Shown here: positions 27,250-35,966 of the stretch, in pieces
Position numbering within the stretch: position 1 is the first letter of the stretch
How the letters are laid out: every line of letters begins with the position of its first letter
Assembly: GCF_001262015.1 (NCBI RefSeq)
Contig: NZ_CP012075.1
Span: 558,001 to 622,000, forward strand
Direction of reading: 5' to 3'
Length of the DNA: 64,000 bases
Source of the DNA: Prevotella fusca JCM 17724
Lineage (GTDB): Bacteria > Bacteroidota > Bacteroidia > Bacteroidales > Bacteroidaceae
The notes under the pieces: model-generated
Databases searched by the model: none
The model's input: only the letters and a program-made list of their open reading frames with translations
Told to the model about the DNA's origin: nothing
Made by a program: the position numbers and the translations under genes

Positions 27250-28029
27250 TTACACTCTACGTGCAAGCTGTGACATCATAACGGCACTAAGCCCTGCCGT
27301 CTCTGTGCGTAAACGACTGTTACCCAATGTAACACTCTCAAAACCATGTTCCAAAGCAAAGCGAACCTCATCAATGGAGAAGTCACCCTCGGGTCCGACC
27401 AGTACGGTAATATCATCTCCCACCGAAGGCTTATTATCTGATGACTTCTGACTATCCGAGGGAGACGAAATTGCATGTGAAACATTATTGATTACAGTAA
27501 AGAAGTCTTCCCGTAGAATCTCGGGATAACAATGGCAGATAAACTTCTGCCCTGCATTGGAACAGTTTTCTATGAACGTATGGAAAGGCATCATCGGATT
27601 AACAGCAGGTTTCCACCCTTTACGACTTTGCTTTACTGCCGATATAACTATCTTCTCAATACGGTCTATACGCAACGTCTTGCGCTCTGAGAACTTACAA
27701 TCTAAGAAGCTGATTTCATCAAAACCAACTTCAGTAGCTTTTTCTGCCATCCATTCCATACGTCCCATGTCCTTCGTCGGGGCTATGGCAAGGTGGATTC
27801 TACCATGCCATACAGGTTTCTGTTTCAGGGTCTGTTTGATGGTATAGATACATTTCTTCGGTGTCGCCAGTGCCACTTCTGCCTGATAGAAGTAACCTTC
27901 ACCATCCATAAGATACATCTCGTCGCCTTCCTTCAGCCTTAGCACACGCATAGCATGAACTGCTTCCTCGGCAGGTAATTCAGTTTCATTCGCAGCATTG
28001 GGAACATAAAAATATCTCGCTTCCTTCAT
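27250..28029 (-). CDS. rsmE: 16S rRNA (uridine1498-N3)-methyltransferase
   Basis: 259 residues. RsmE methylates U1498 of 16S rRNA using SAM. It has an N-terminal PUA-like domain (about 1-75) and a SPOUT methyltransferase domain with the knot motifs ILVGPEGDF-type (VLVGPEGDFSIDEV) and LGNSRLRTETAGLSA at the C-terminus. A low-complexity Ser/Asp/Lys insert (SSPSDSQKSSDNKPSVGD, about residues 184-201) before the SAM-binding region is longer than in most relatives. It is the third gene of a leftward run with a nucleoside transporter and a DUF151 protein, 79 bp after the latter. Confidence 0.94.
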   Translation of the reverse strand: MKEARYFYVPNAANETELPAEEAVHAMRVLRLKEGDEMYLMDGEGYFYQAEVALATPKKCIYTIKQTLKQKPVWHGRIHLAIAPTKDMGRMEWMAEKATEVGFDEISFLDCKFSERKTLRIDRIEKIVISAVKQSRKGWKPAVNPMMPFHTFIENCSNAGQKFICHCYPEILREDFFTVINNVSHAISSPSDSQKSSDNKPSVGDDITVLVGPEGDFSIDEVRFALEHGFESVTLGNSRLRTETAGLSAVMMSQLARRV

Positions 28030-28108
28030 TATCTGTTTTTATAGCGGCATCTTCCATGTAAAGGACATGCCTATAAAAGAGCTGCCTTTACGGAAGAGTC
28101 CATTACTT

Positions 28109-28657
28109 TTAAGGCTCCTTTCCCCTGTTCTTCATCTCATCCCGGAGCATAGAAGCCAATTCATAGTTCTCATCTTCTATCGCTTTCTCCAAGGCATGGC
28201 GCAACATCTCAAGGCTTAGTGCATTGACTGGCAGTGCTATCTTGTTCTTGCCAGTACTGTTGTCAACACTCTGCCGGTTGAAGAGATGTTCTTCCATAAA
28301 AATATTCAGCTTTGCTACATGTGCCAGAAGTACAGCATCCGAAGCACGTATGGGCATAAGACTTAGGTCATCTTTATTCACCAGGAGTGCCTTATACTGT
28401 CCGTCAATGATTGAGTTGAAAAGTATTTCATAATGCTCACTCGTCATCAGTGGATTGACATTACAAAGCACTTCGGGCAATAATCTTTCTGTGATTGATT
28501 TATCGCCTGTCCGTAAGCCAAGTTCATACTCCATGCGACTATCACACACTATGGCAATCTGCCTTGTGTGCGAAAGATTGGACAGAATAAGAAGTCCTAA
28601 CTCCGGACCTCCTACTATCTGCGAAATTCCCACATATATCAGCTGAACTTTACTCAT
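28109..28657 (-). CDS. DUF151 (bifunctional nuclease) protein with UVR motif
   Basis: 182 residues. The DUF151 domain covers about residues 1-130. The C-terminal ~35 residues (SLEMLRHALEKAIEDENYELASMLRDEM) form a UVR/UvrB-UvrC interaction motif. This two-part form is common in Bacteroidota. Plant and archaeal DUF151 members have been reported as nucleases, but no bacterial role is firm, and the UVR motif hints at contact with repair or translation factors. It is 56 bp from the upstream nucleoside transporter stop and 79 bp from rsmE with no terminator, so it is probably mid-operon. Confidence 0.82.
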   Translation of the reverse strand: MSKVQLIYVGISQIVGGPELGLLILSNLSHTRQIAIVCDSRMEYELGLRTGDKSITERLLPEVLCNVNPLMTSEHYEILFNSIIDGQYKALLVNKDDLSLMPIRASDAVLLAHVAKLNIFMEEHLFNRQSVDNSTGKNKIALPVNALSLEMLRHALEKAIEDENYELASMLRDEMKNRGKEP

Positions 28658-28713
28658 TACTATTTACAATCGTGCTTACACTTTAGACACAAGTAGCCTT
28701 AACATGTTGGCTC

Positions 28714-29976
28714 TTACACCTTCTTCGGACGGAAGATTACAGCGAACGAGACTCCTACAACAAAGGCATAGCCTGCAAAGATGAACCAGCAAGACTGCCA
28801 ATCACCGACTGTCAGGACATCGCCATTCACAACTTTCTGATACGTATGGGTATTAACTACAGCCTGAGCTGTCAATGTACCAATTGTTGCGCCAATACCA
28901 TTGGTCATCAACATAAATAAGCCCTGTGCTGACGAACGAAGAGCAGGCTCAGTACTGTTGTCAACGAACAGTGAACCAGAAATGTTGAAAAAGTCAAAGG
29001 CCACACCATAGATAATCATTGACAGTACGAAAAGTAATATACCCGGAAATCCCGGATTACCAATACCAAAAAGTCCAAAGCGTAAAACCCATGCAAACAT
29101 AGCCATCAGCATTACATTCTTGATGCCATAATGACGCATAAAGAACGGTATAAGGAGAATACAGCAGGTCTCACTTATCTGTGAAAGACTGATAAGAATA
29201 TTGGCATGCTGCACACCGAATGAATCTGCAAACTCTGGCTGAGCACCGAAGCTGAACAGGAATGGATTGGCAAAACTGTTGGTTATCTGAAGGCTTACAC
29301 CTAAAAGCATTGAGAAGATAAAGAAGATTGCCATCTTCTTCTGCTTGAAGAGTGTGAAAGCACGCAAGCCAAAGGCATCAATAAAGCTCTTTTGGTCAGT
29401 TCCCTTACTTACCTCACAGTTAGGCAACGTAAAGGTGTAGAGGAAAAGAACAATACTTACTACACCAGAAGTAATAAACTGATTCTGGTTGCTCTGGAAG
29501 CCCAAAAGGTCAACAAGCCACATGGTAAGGATAAAACCAATCGTACCGAACACACGGATTGGTGGGAAATCTTTTACAGTATCCATACCAGCATTGCTCA
29601 GAGCACTGTAGGCTACAGAGTTGGTAAGTGCCAACGTCGGCATATAGAATGCTACAGAAAGTGAATAAAGTGTGAAGATAACAGAAAACTCTGCATGTTC
29701 ACCTACACTCAAGCCATAACCTGCCGTGGCAAACATAAACAAGCCGGCAAGCAAATGACAGAAGCCTAACAGGCGCTGGGCAGGAATCCATCGGTCCGCC
29801 ACGATACCCATCAAGGCAGGCATGAAGATAGACACCACTCCCTGCATTGAATAGAAATAACCAATCTCAGCACCAATACCGATATTACCAAGATAGCGAC
29901 CCATAGAGGTCAAATAAGCTCCCCACACTGCGAACTCCAAGAAGTTCATCAACGCTAAACGTACCTTCAAATTCAT
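28714..29976 (-). CDS. Nucleoside:proton symporter, NupG family
   Basis: 420 residues with about 12 membrane segments, a member of the NHS (NupG/XapB) branch of the major facilitator superfamily. Support: N-terminus LALMNFLEFAVWGAYLTSMG, loop motif GIVADRWIPAQRLLG and the internal GLFMLMTNGIGATIG block. It imports nucleosides with protons. It heads the leftward nup - DUF151 - rsmE run, behind a TACTTTTG promoter box 25 bases before the ATG. Substrate specificity cannot be judged. Confidence 0.88.
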   Translation of the reverse strand: MNLKVRLALMNFLEFAVWGAYLTSMGRYLGNIGIGAEIGYFYSMQGVVSIFMPALMGIVADRWIPAQRLLGFCHLLAGLFMFATAGYGLSVGEHAEFSVIFTLYSLSVAFYMPTLALTNSVAYSALSNAGMDTVKDFPPIRVFGTIGFILTMWLVDLLGFQSNQNQFITSGVVSIVLFLYTFTLPNCEVSKGTDQKSFIDAFGLRAFTLFKQKKMAIFFIFSMLLGVSLQITNSFANPFLFSFGAQPEFADSFGVQHANILISLSQISETCCILLIPFFMRHYGIKNVMLMAMFAWVLRFGLFGIGNPGFPGILLFVLSMIIYGVAFDFFNISGSLFVDNSTEPALRSSAQGLFMLMTNGIGATIGTLTAQAVVNTHTYQKVVNGDVLTVGDWQSCWFIFAGYAFVVGVSFAVIFRPKKV

Positions 29977-30001
29977 GCTATAAGTTATTAATTTATGAGC
30001 A

Positions 30002-30009
30002 CAAAAGTA
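30002..30009 (-). promoter_or_regulatory. Promoter -7 box, nup-DUF151-rsmE operon
   Basis: TACTTTTG on the minus strand (TAnnTTTG), about 25 bases before the ATG. Confidence 0.6.
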
Positions 30010-30050
30010 GTGATTTTATCAGAAACCTCCAAATGTGCAATCAATTTTTA

Positions 30051-30647
30051 CTATCGAAAATCTTTTCCTGTCCAGTTTAATATCTGTGGCTTCAGTAATG
30101 CTTCGACCAGCCGTGCCTCCTTCTTTGAAAGCAAAGGATAGTTCCAACTTAGTGACAATGAATTGTCATCAACCGACAGATGATACTCTTTCATACGTGG
30201 AACTGCCAAGGATTTCAAATCAGAAAACTCCTCATCGCTCATCGAATCGGGTTTTACGATATCCTCTTTACACGCAACGACAGAGGCTTTCCCGTGCCAA
30301 TGCAGGTCGAACAGACACAATTTGCTTTCTGCAGCCGGAGCTTTCCATGTCTGTACCAAAGCAAGGGTATTATTATCCAACAACTTGACTTCCAACAAAC
30401 TGGACTTACTTAATTTAACCAAAAGATAATTACCTGTCATGCGCTCAATACGAACGGTATCCCCCAAAGCATTCTTGACCACAGGCTCAGCCCTCATATC
30501 GACATAATCTGCCAGTTCTGTACGCTGGCTCTTGGTCAGATAAGGCGTGATGCTATCTGGCATATCTATCCATACTTCACGCAGGCTCTGAGCAGAAGCA
30601 CATAGCCAGCATGCAAGCAAGCATATAAGTGTCAATGTCTTTTTCAT
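30051..30647 (-). CDS. DUF3256 secreted protein
   Basis: 198 residues with a clear signal peptide (MKKTLTLICLLACWLCASAQ). The mature part resembles the DUF3256 family known only from Bacteroidales. It starts with a LREVWIDMPDSITPYLTKSQR segment that is characteristic of the family. Function unknown; predicted periplasmic or outer-membrane-associated. It has its own promoter, which overlaps the start region of the divergent zinc-ribbon gene. Confidence 0.75.
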   Translation of the reverse strand: MKKTLTLICLLACWLCASAQSLREVWIDMPDSITPYLTKSQRTELADYVDMRAEPVVKNALGDTVRIERMTGNYLLVKLSKSSLLEVKLLDNNTLALVQTWKAPAAESKLCLFDLHWHGKASVVACKEDIVKPDSMSDEEFSDLKSLAVPRMKEYHLSVDDNSLSLSWNYPLLSKKEARLVEALLKPQILNWTGKDFR

Positions 30648-30707
30648 AATGAAAAAAATTCTTCTATTCTATTCTTAATTTGATTCTTCATCATCTGAAA
30701 ATCCCTG

Positions 30708-30715
30708 CAAAGATA
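30708..30715 (-). promoter_or_regulatory. Promoter -7 box of the DUF3256 gene
   Basis: TATCTTTG on the minus strand; predicted leader about 53 nt. Divergent from the box at 30777. Confidence 0.65.
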
Positions 30716-30753
30716 CAAAAAAGAAAGAAGAAACGAATAAAAAGCGAAATCGT

Positions 30754-30784
30754 TTTGCCATCTCTACCTTTTCTTTTACCTTTG
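30754..30784 (+). promoter_or_regulatory. Promoter of the zinc-ribbon gene
   Basis: TTTTG (30753-30757) as -33 and TACCTTTG (30777-30784) as -7, 19 bases apart. This places the transcript start near 30791 and rules out the upstream in-frame ATG at 30680 as start. Confidence 0.75.
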
Positions 30785-30814
30785 CCGACAGAAATCAAAG
30801 ATAAAGTAACAAAT

Positions 30815-31324
30815 ATGAAATGTCCAAAATGTAACAATGAAGTAAACGAGCAGGAAAAGAACTGTCCTAACTGCAACTCGCCACTGAACAACAATGACAA
30901 GAAGAATGGTCCGACATTAAGCCGAGGACTGGTTGTCTTCATAATCATTGGTACTATTTTCCTTGTCGCCTTCGGTTTCTACTATTATGGTCAGCACAAG
31001 AATGACCCGGAATATACACAGACTGCCATTGAGCCAGACTCAAACCTGGCTGACAACGATAAGGCTAAGTTCGACACAATTGCAATAGATATAACAGCCA
31101 AGGATTCTGCTGACAACCAGGAGGAGGAACAGGCAGAAAAGGTATTCAACAGTATCCGCAGAAGTAACCGCACAAGCCATAAGAGCAGTCACGAAGAATC
31201 ATCTTCAAGCAATTCTGACAGGCAGAGCAGTAGCCCAGAACACTCTTCCAGCTCTGCAGGTGAGATACAACCTATAGCTCCTGCTGCTTCCAAGCCCCGT
31301 ATTGAATCAATTGAGATGGATTAA
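30815..31324 (+). CDS. Zinc-ribbon single-pass membrane protein
   Basis: 169 residues from the ATG at 30815; the longer frame from 30680 lies mostly upstream of the promoter and was rejected. The N-terminus is a zinc ribbon with two CPxC knuckles (MKCPKCNNEVNEQEKNCPNC). A transmembrane helix follows at about residues 36-58 (VVFIIIGTIFLVAFGFYYYG), then an acidic and serine-rich tail outside the membrane. The architecture suggests a cytoplasmic zinc ribbon with an extracytoplasmic disordered tail; function unknown. The stop overlaps the next start (TAATG), so the HExxH protein is translationally coupled. Confidence 0.8.
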   Translation: MKCPKCNNEVNEQEKNCPNCNSPLNNNDKKNGPTLSRGLVVFIIIGTIFLVAFGFYYYGQHKNDPEYTQTAIEPDSNLADNDKAKFDTIAIDITAKDSADNQEEEQAEKVFNSIRRSNRTSHKSSHEESSSSNSDRQSSSPEHSSSSAGEIQPIAPAASKPRIESIEMD

Positions 31325-31647
31325 TGAAAATTATTCGAACAAAATATCTACCACCCAAGAATTACGATGCCATCAATATCCTTGGAGTTCTTTTTGCCCA
31401 TCCTGGGGTTGAGCTTACCAAGGAGTTAATCAATCATGAGCGTATCCACACACGACAGATGTTAGAGATGCTCATACTTCCTTTTTATCTATGGTATCTC
31501 ATAGAATGGCTCATTCGTTTGCCGATGGCTGGTAATGCCTACATGAACCTTTCCTTTGAACGGGAGGCGTACCAAAACATGAATGACCTTGATTATCTTT
31601 CTCATCGACGGCTATTTGCGTGGATGCGGTATTTGAAGTCAAAGTAA
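31324..31647 (+). CDS. Small membrane protein with HExxH motif
   Basis: 107 residues, start overlapping the previous stop by one base. His38-Glu39-Arg-Ile-His42 is a perfect HExxH zinc-peptidase motif. It is followed by a hydrophobic helix (about 48-66, LILPFYLWYLIEWL) and, some 40 residues on, a conserved-looking SFEREAY (Glu79/Glu81) that could be the third zinc ligand of a gluzincin. That would make it one of the smallest metallopeptidase-like proteins; alternatively the motif may be a coincidence. I do not recognise a named family. The coupled zinc-ribbon membrane protein is the natural partner or substrate. Confidence 0.7.
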   Translation: MKIIRTKYLPPKNYDAINILGVLFAHPGVELTKELINHERIHTRQMLEMLILPFYLWYLIEWLIRLPMAGNAYMNLSFEREAYQNMNDLDYLSHRRLFAWMRYLKSK

Positions 31648-31711
31648 TTGAAGGGGAATAATTGCTAATCAGCCTAATTAGACCACATAGGACTAATTGG
31701 ACAGATAACTC

Positions 31712-32374
31712 CTACTCTATTCCAACAATCTCCAGCACATCACCATCAACCCTGAATCTTACATCCTTACCACCGAAAGGCATACCATAAACACGTTCGG
31801 TATCATGTTGATACTGCGGACGTGGATCCTGCGCAAGCACTTCTTTCAATGCAGCAAGTTCCTCTTTCTCAAAACATCTGGCATACTCATCAGACATCAT
31901 TACTGACAGTTTCTGCCATGCTTTCTTATCTGTAAAACCGCCCTTTGCCTCTGGATGGCTATCAACATACGGAATATAAGGCTTCACATCATAGATTGGC
32001 GTACCATCCATCAAGTCAGCCCCAACAACCTCTATTACACTATCAGTTATCTGCTTAATCCGGACTGAAGACAGTCCAAGACCATTCGGGCGAAAGGGTG
32101 AACGCGTAGCAAACACTCCCAGACGTTCATTACCTCCCAAACGTGGAGGGCGAACGGTAAGTTTACCGTCATCAGTAGATTTGTTAGCCGAAAAGCCCCA
32201 GATCAACCACAGATAATCAAAACCTTCCAGTCCACGCAGAGCCTCCTCACGCTGGTACTGAGGTTCAAAAACAATCCTCCCGACAAGATTGTCTGCCAAG
32301 CCACTTTGACGTGGAACACCGAACTTCGAAGTCAGTGGCGAACGGAAAAAAGCGATGGGTCTAATCTCTTTCAT
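31712..32374 (-). CDS. trmO: tRNA m6t6A37 methyltransferase TrmO
   Basis: 220 residues of the TsaA/TrmO (UPF0066) family, which adds a methyl group to t6A37 of threonine tRNAs with SAM. N-terminal motif FFRSPLTSKFGVPRQSGL, the central RPPRLGGNERLGVFATRSPFRPN-type stretch (RPNGLGLSS) and DVKPYIPYVDS are typical. The C-terminal extension (about 160-220) is normal for the longer form. The promoter box lies only five bases before the ATG and no later Met fits the family, so a leaderless message is likely. Divergent from the OPT transporter. Confidence 0.92.
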   Translation of the reverse strand: MKEIRPIAFFRSPLTSKFGVPRQSGLADNLVGRIVFEPQYQREEALRGLEGFDYLWLIWGFSANKSTDDGKLTVRPPRLGGNERLGVFATRSPFRPNGLGLSSVRIKQITDSVIEVVGADLMDGTPIYDVKPYIPYVDSHPEAKGGFTDKKAWQKLSVMMSDEYARCFEKEELAALKEVLAQDPRPQYQHDTERVYGMPFGGKDVRFRVDGDVLEIVGIE

Positions 32375-32379
32375 GCAGA

Positions 32380-32387
32380 CAAAGGTA
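32380..32387 (-). promoter_or_regulatory. Promoter -7 box of trmO
   Basis: TACCTTTG on the minus strand, five bases before the ATG. Confidence 0.65.
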
Positions 32388-32428
32388 ATATTTTACGCTG
32401 AATTGCTATAAGATAAATGATTTTTATT

Positions 32429-32436
32429 TATCTTTG
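32429..32436 (+). promoter_or_regulatory. Promoter -7 box of the OPT transporter gene
   Basis: TATCTTTG on the plus strand, 23 bases before the ATG; divergent from the trmO promoter. Confidence 0.65.
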
Positions 32437-32459
32437 CAAGCGAATAATACTATCAAACA

Positions 32460-34448
32460 ATGGAAAATAAAGCGAATCAAAACATTGACCTTCCTGAGAA
32501 TGCTTTCAGGGAGTTGAAAGATGGCGAAGAGTACGAGCCGGTCATGTCGCCGCAGAAAACCTATCGTGAAGTAAGCCCGTGGTCTATCACATGGGGTATT
32601 CTCATGGCTGTCCTGTTTTCGGCTGCAGCTGCCTACCTCGGTCTGAAGGTAGGACAGGTATTTGAGGCAGCCATCCCAATCGCCATTATCGCTATCGGTC
32701 TGTCATCAGCCACAAAGCGCAAGAACGCATTGGGTGAGAACGTCATTATCCAGAGTATCGGTGCCTGCTCAGGTGCTGTAGTTGCCGGTGGCATCTTCGT
32801 TATGCCAGCCATCTATATGCTCGAGCTGGAAGCCGACTTCTTCAAAATCTTCATTGCAGCAGCTTTAGGAGGCATACTGGGCATTCTCTTTTTGATTCCT
32901 TTCCGCAAGTATTTTGTTAAGGATCAGCATGGTAAATATCCTTTCCCTGAAGCAACGGCTACCACACAGGTACTCGTAAGCGGTGAGAAAGGCGGAAGTC
33001 AGGCAAAGCCCCTGCTCCTCGCTGGTCTTGTAGGTGGACTCTACGATTTCATTGTCGCAACCTTTGGTTGGTGGAACGAGAACGTAACCAGCCGTATGAT
33101 AGGCTTAGGCGAGACTATTGCCGACAAAGCAAAGCTCGTCTTCAAGGTCAATACCGGTGCAGCAGTCCTCGGGCTTGGCTATATCATCGGTCTGAAATAT
33201 GCCTTCATCATCTGTGTCGGCTCACTGACCGTATGGTGGCTCATCGTACCGGGAATGGCTCTTATCTTCCCTGACACAGTATTGAATCAGTGGGACCCAT
33301 CTATCACAACAGCCGTAGGACAGATGGCACCGGAGGCTATCTTTAAGTCATATGCTCGCTCAATCGGTATCGGTGGCATCGCAATGTCAGGTATCATCGG
33401 TATCGTGAAGTCATGGGGCATCATCAAGGGTGCTGTCGGTCTGGCTGCACGTGAGATGAAAGGTAAAGGCAGTGGACAGGATGAAGTTATCCGTACACAG
33501 CGTGATATTTCGTTTAAGATTATTGCTTTCGGAAGTATTGCCACACTCGTTGTCACCTTCCTCTTCTTCTATCTTGGGGTGATGGACTTCAATCTGCTCC
33601 ATGCAGTTGTGGGCATCTTGCTCGTTGCAATCATAGCCTTCCTCTTCACCACAGTAGCCGCTAATGCCATTGCTATCGTAGGAAGCAATCCTGTATCGGG
33701 CATGACACTGATGACCCTCATTCTTGCCTCAGTCGTGATGGTAGCAGTCGGACTGAAAGGCAATGCCGGCATGCTGGCTGCTCTCCTTATGGGTGGTGTT
33801 GTATGCACGGCACTCTCAATGGCCGGTTCATTCATCACCGACCTGAAGATTGGCTATTGGCTTGGCACAACTCCTAAGAAACAGGAAACTTGGAAATTCC
33901 TCGGTACTATCATCTCTGCAGCTACTGTGGCTGGCGTAATGATTGTATTGGATAAGACCTACGGCTTCAACTCCGGCAAACTGGCAGCTCCACAGGCGAA
34001 TGCCATGGCAGCTGTCATCAAACCACTGATGAGCGGACAGGGTGCACCTTGGATTCTCTATGGCATCGGTGCAGTTATCGCTCTCGCACTCGACCGCTGT
34101 AAGGTTCCTGCCTTGGCTTTCGCCTTGGGTATGTTTATTCCTCTGGAGTTGAATATCCCATTGTTAGTAGGCGGCACAATGAACTGGTACGTAACCACAC
34201 GTTCTAAGAACGAAGCTGTCAACAAGGCACGTGGTGACAAGGGAACACTCCTTGCTTCAGGCTTCATTGCCGGTGGTGCACTGATGGGCGTTATCTCTGC
34301 TCTGCTGAAGTTTGGCGGCATTGAAGTCGATTATTCAGCTTGGTGGGAAAATCATCTCTCTGAACTGCTCTCCCTCGTGGCGTACGCAGCATTGATTCTC
34401 TACTTCATCCTTGCTACCAGACTTAGCAAGAACGAGCAACCGGAATAA
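32460..34448 (+). CDS. OPT-family oligopeptide transporter
   Basis: 662 residues with about 14-16 membrane segments. The OPT family couples uptake of small peptides or metal chelates to protons. Seen: the N-terminal AAYLGLKVGQVFEAAIPIAI block, the GKYPFPEATATTQVLVSGE motif and the SNPVSGMT signature typical of the bacterial OPT branch. It stands alone with its own promoter and two following hairpins, the second a good terminator. Substrate unknown; the bacterial branch is generally assigned to di- or oligopeptides. Frame intact and of usual length. Confidence 0.92.
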   Translation: MENKANQNIDLPENAFRELKDGEEYEPVMSPQKTYREVSPWSITWGILMAVLFSAAAAYLGLKVGQVFEAAIPIAIIAIGLSSATKRKNALGENVIIQSIGACSGAVVAGGIFVMPAIYMLELEADFFKIFIAAALGGILGILFLIPFRKYFVKDQHGKYPFPEATATTQVLVSGEKGGSQAKPLLLAGLVGGLYDFIVATFGWWNENVTSRMIGLGETIADKAKLVFKVNTGAAVLGLGYIIGLKYAFIICVGSLTVWWLIVPGMALIFPDTVLNQWDPSITTAVGQMAPEAIFKSYARSIGIGGIAMSGIIGIVKSWGIIKGAVGLAAREMKGKGSGQDEVIRTQRDISFKIIAFGSIATLVVTFLFFYLGVMDFNLLHAVVGILLVAIIAFLFTTVAANAIAIVGSNPVSGMTLMTLILASVVMVAVGLKGNAGMLAALLMGGVVCTALSMAGSFITDLKIGYWLGTTPKKQETWKFLGTIISAATVAGVMIVLDKTYGFNSGKLAAPQANAMAAVIKPLMSGQGAPWILYGIGAVIALALDRCKVPALAFALGMFIPLELNIPLLVGGTMNWYVTTRSKNEAVNKARGDKGTLLASGFIAGGALMGVISALLKFGGIEVDYSAWWENHLSELLSLVAYAALILYFILATRLSKNEQPE

Positions 34449-34510
34449 AATCTAACCTTGTCGGACAAAACACTTTCGTTTGTCCGCAAGGGTTTGTAAA
34501 AATCCTAAAG

Positions 34511-34556
34511 GAGGCTGTATCAAAATGTTCCGATTCTGATACAGCCTCTTTTCTTT
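34511..34556 (+). terminator. Terminator of the OPT transporter gene
   Basis: 12-bp stem GAGGCTGTATCA / TGATACAGCCTC followed by TTTTCTTTC. A second hairpin (CGGACAAA/TTTGTCCG, 34456-34491) sits directly after the stop without a T-run. The stem core resembles the hutH terminator. Confidence 0.8.
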
Positions 34557-34906
34557 CGCTGTTTGATAATTAGATCCTAACCCGTCGTTGAGCACAATAT
34601 CCATTATTGTTATCAATCATATTGCTTTCTGACATCTTATACTTTCTTGTAGGCATCTTGTATGTCGTTCTCACTTGACGCTGCTCGCTACGCCTTCGTT
34701 ACAAAAACAAACTATCTGCTTGACAATAAAACTAAATCAGTTCAGGTTCTAATAAACCGATTAGGGTTAAAACTGCACATACAACTATTTGAATTTTCTT
34801 TACACAATTTCCTACAAACCTTGAGTAAAAGTCAGGAAATACCGACACAACCACCTCCTTTGTAACAAACAGATTTGCAGATAGTTACGAAACACGCAAA
34901 GAAGAA

Positions 34907-35002
34907 GTGCTTAATTGGACTTCAAAAGGGCGTTAGTAAGCCCCCAACTAAGCATCTTTTGGACGCCAACTAAGGTCTAATTCAAGTGCAAGTAAGCACC
35001 AG
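34907..35002 (+). repeat. 22-bp-period array, type 1, copy D
   Basis: GTGCTTAA then four exact 22-bp units: TTGGACTTCAA+AAGGGCGTTAG, TAAGCCCCCAA+CTAAGCATCTT, TTGGACGCCAA+CTAAGGTCTAA, TTCAAGTGCAA+GTAAGCACCAG. The ends GTGCTTA and TAAGCAC are inverted repeats. Confidence 0.85.
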
Positions 35003-35062
35003 TAAAATTACAGGACATGAAATATCATGACAAAACACGCATCACAGTCCCATCTTAAAAAC

Positions 35063-35096
35063 AAAAAAAGCATGGACTTATCAGCCCTATGCTTTT
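35063..35096 (-). terminator. Terminator of the BASS-SGNH operon
   Basis: AAAAGCAT pairs with ATGCTTTT; on the minus strand a T-run of seven runs through the 3' arm. It lies about 58 bases past the SGNH stop. Confidence 0.65.
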
Positions 35097-35153
35097 GTAA
35101 TCACAGCAAGAATCCTTGCTGGAATATATTACCATAAAACGATTACGAAACGT

Positions 35154-35960
35154 TTATCTACGTCCGTGATAACCCATTCCGTGCTTTTCATCATGCGTAA
35201 AGCGGGTGCTGAAATCAGGCTTATCCATCTCTATCGGGTTCGCATTAAGTTCCGGCTCTCCCATCCACTCTACTATCTTATCTACCCACAAAGCAGCTCC
35301 CTGACGTGTGGGATGAATACCATCTGCACGTGAAGCAATGACGGAACTACTGTCGAAGAAACGTCCTTCTCCCGTACAGTCACGAATGACATTAACGATG
35401 GTACGGTCCTTTACTTTCTGCCAAGGAAGCGGTCCGACCCACACGTATGGGATATTGCCAACACGACTAAGAATAGTCTGGATTGCCGTTTCACGTCTGC
35501 TATAATCCTTGTAACCTAAGTCGTTGGTACCCAAACTGATAATTATATATGTAGGACGCACCTTCTCAATTTGGTACTGAAGGTCGGCTGCTATTGCCCA
35601 GTCGCGTGTCGTACTACCGTACCATACGATGGAATGGAACTCAAAGCCGTTCTTTACAGCATAATCATTGAAGCGTGTTCCCAGACCGTCAGCCATGGAA
35701 TCGCCGACAAGCAGGACAACCTGGTTACGGCTCTCGGCAACTTGTGCCACATGCGTTGTGGATACAGGAAGAGGTGCCATCGACATCTCTTCAGTCTCAG
35801 CCAGAATTTTCTGCGGTGCAGCCTGTGCCGGCATTGCATCAGGCTCTACCGACTCAGTCGGCTTTACCTCCCACGCATCAATGCTGGCAGCATCCTGTGC
35901 CCAGGTCATATTCGTTAAAAGAAGAAGTAATAATACAATGAAATACTTTACTGTTCTCAC
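35154..35960 (-). CDS. Secreted SGNH/GDSL hydrolase
   Basis: 268 residues with a signal peptide (cut after TWAQ, about residue 21). The SGNH blocks are clear: block I VGDSMADGLG with the nucleophile Ser, block III SLGTNDLGYKD with Asn, and block V ADGIHPTRQGA with Asp and His. Such enzymes are esterases or lipases; in Bacteroidota many deacetylate polysaccharides, so a periplasmic carbohydrate or peptidoglycan esterase is a fair guess. It follows the BASS-type transporter by 6 bp and must be co-transcribed with it. The pro-rich segment before block I is probably a linker. Confidence 0.86.
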   Translation of the reverse strand: MRTVKYFIVLLLLLLTNMTWAQDAASIDAWEVKPTESVEPDAMPAQAAPQKILAETEEMSMAPLPVSTTHVAQVAESRNQVVLLVGDSMADGLGTRFNDYAVKNGFEFHSIVWYGSTTRDWAIAADLQYQIEKVRPTYIIISLGTNDLGYKDYSRRETAIQTILSRVGNIPYVWVGPLPWQKVKDRTIVNVIRDCTGEGRFFDSSSVIASRADGIHPTRQGAALWVDKIVEWMGEPELNANPIEMDKPDFSTRFTHDEKHGMGYHGRR

Positions 35961-35966
35961 AATCTC

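Larger units (their letters stand above)
34557..35153. other. Gap between the OPT and SGNH genes
   Basis: About 600 bp between converging genes. It holds a type-1 22-bp array (copy D) and the terminator of the SGNH gene. A 67-codon frame (34662-34865) has no coding character and was not called. Confidence 0.65.

Noticed and set aside
34662..34865. 67-codon frame in the OPT-SGNH gap
   Set aside because: No ribosome site, promoter or family resemblance; surrounded by repeats.
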